From assembly GCA_949286645.1 (NCBI GenBank), contig CASEDN010000036.1:1-5708 (forward strand): a DNA stretch of 5,708 nucleotides. The letters run 5' to 3'. The translations under genes and the position numbers were made by a program. The notes below the pieces were generated by a model. It made no database searches, was not told the origin of the DNA, and saw nothing but the letters and a program-made list of their open reading frames with translations. This DNA comes from an uncultured bacterium. Its GTDB lineage: Bacteria > Bacillota_I > Bacilli_A > RF39 > UBA660. Of the stretch, positions 4,853 through 5,708 are shown piece after piece (position 1 is the first letter of the stretch; the number at the start of each line of letters is the position of its first letter).

Positions 4853-5708
4853 ATGAATTATGAAGTAATTGTTGTAGGAGGAGGTCATGCCGGTATAGAG
4901 GCATGTCTTGCCAGTGCGAGACTTAACCACAAGACACTTTTAGTAACTGGTAATATTAATAATATTGCCGATATGCCATGTAATCCTTCTATAGGAGGAC
5001 CTGCTAAAGGAATAGTCGTAAGAGAAATAGATGCCTTAGGTGGCGAAATGGCTAAAAATACTGATAAGAGTTCTTTACAAATGAAGATGCTAAATACTAA
5101 AAAAGGGCCAGCTGTTAGAGCCTTACGTGCTCAAGCAGATAAAGTTATCTATAAAGAAGAAATGTTAAAGACTCTAAAGAGTCAAGATAACTTAGATATT
5201 AAAGAAGGTTTAGTAAAAGAACTTATTATAAAAGATAATAAAGCAAGTGGAGTAGTATTAGAAAGTGGCGAAGAAATAAAAAGTAAAGCCGTAATTTTAA
5301 CAACAGGAACATATCTAAAAGGAGCAATATTAGTAGGGGATCAAAAGACTGCAGGTGGTCCTCATGGTGAAAAAGCCAGCAACTACTTAAGTCCTTTCTT
5401 AAAAGATTTAGGCTTTAATATCTTAAGATTAAAAACAGGAACTCCACCACGTATTGAAAAGAGTAGTGTTGACTTTTCTAAAATGCAAGAAGAATTAGGA
5501 AGTAGTGAAGATATAACATTCTCATATGACAACACCACCGCTCTTGCTTATAAATACCAACTACCATGTTATCTAATTTATACTAATGAATTAACTCATA
5601 AAATAATCAACGAACATCTTAATGAATCTAGTATGTATGGAGGCTATGTTGAAGGAGTAGGACCAAGATACTGTCCATCTATTGAAGATAAAGTAGTAAG
5701 ATTTAGTG
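4853..5708 (+). CDS. mnmG: tRNA uridine-5-carboxymethylaminomethyl(34) synthesis enzyme MnmG, N-terminal part
   Basis: The frame is open from the ATG at 4853 to the window edge: 285 residues of a family of about 620-630, so more than half is missing because the window ends, not because of a lesion. MnmG (GidA) is the FAD- and NADH-using partner of MnmE in modifying tRNA U34. The start MNYEVIVVGGGHAGIEA holds the FAD-binding GGGHAG motif (9-14). MPCNPSIGGPAKG carries conserved Cys43. GPRYCPSIEDKV is the family signature with Cys274, equivalent to E. coli Cys277. These two cysteines are the family's conserved pair. The ribosome binding site is weak: AAAGACGTGAT (4837-4847), which begins right after the stop of the upstream small frame. 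Expression in the same transcript as mnmE is expected. Confidence 0.98.
   Translation, partial: MNYEVIVVGGGHAGIEACLASARLNHKTLLVTGNINNIADMPCNPSIGGPAKGIVVREIDALGGEMAKNTDKSSLQMKMLNTKKGPAVRALRAQADKVIYKEEMLKTLKSQDNLDIKEGLVKELIIKDNKASGVVLESGEEIKSKAVILTTGTYLKGAILVGDQKTAGGPHGEKASNYLSPFLKDLGFNILRLKTGTPPRIEKSSVDFSKMQEELGSSEDITFSYDNTTALAYKYQLPCYLIYTNELTHKIINEHLNESSMYGGYVEGVGPRYCPSIEDKVVRFS

Noticed and set aside
1..5708. CRISPR array, tRNA or rRNA genes
   Set aside because: The only multi-copy repeats are the three unequally spaced units before rpmH, without spacer-like regularity, and I saw no tRNA cloverleaf or rRNA segments.

Overview
The window is a very AT-rich bacterial segment with every gene on the + strand. 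It carries the conserved origin-side block rpmH - rnpA - yidC - jag - (unknown) - mnmE - (unknown) - mnmG. This order, the strong Shine-Dalgarno sites, the lipoprotein-type YidC and the heavy use of A/T-ending codons point to a low-GC Firmicutes/Bacilli-type organism, perhaps an uncultured, host-associated one. That placement is inference. TGG encodes Trp and a TGA ends the gene before mnmE, so the code is the standard bacterial one and not the Mycoplasma code.

Layout. Positions 1-158 hold no gene, but three near-identical 20-bp direct repeats (13-32, 72-91, 106-125) and a small dyad. A consensus promoter (159-188) drives rpmH (219-347). A short hairpin with a T-run (352-374) separates it from rnpA (394-720), whose frame is interrupted by a TAA at codon 36. 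yidC (731-1660) and jag/khpB (1650-2258) follow and overlap each other. A terminator whose stem includes the last jag codons closes this unit. A second promoter (2308-2336), surrounded by inverted repeats, starts the next unit: an unrecognised 243-residue protein (2369-3100) overlapping mnmE (3093-4448), a small unrecognised reading frame broken by one TAG (4465-4836), and the 5' part of mnmG (4853 to the window end).

How the genes work together. L34 is a ribosomal protein, and RnpA is the protein part of RNase P, which trims tRNA 5' ends. YidC inserts membrane proteins, and Jag/KhpB is an RNA-binding protein usually encoded beside it. MnmE and MnmG form one enzyme complex that modifies U34 in the tRNA wobble position. 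The window is therefore mostly translation, tRNA maturation and membrane insertion housekeeping.

The main oddities are two otherwise intact reading frames (one of them the normally essential rnpA) each with a single in-frame stop, the repeat cluster before rpmH, the unknown gene translationally coupled to mnmE, and the dyad-rich promoter in front of it. I see no convincing new defence or mobile system.
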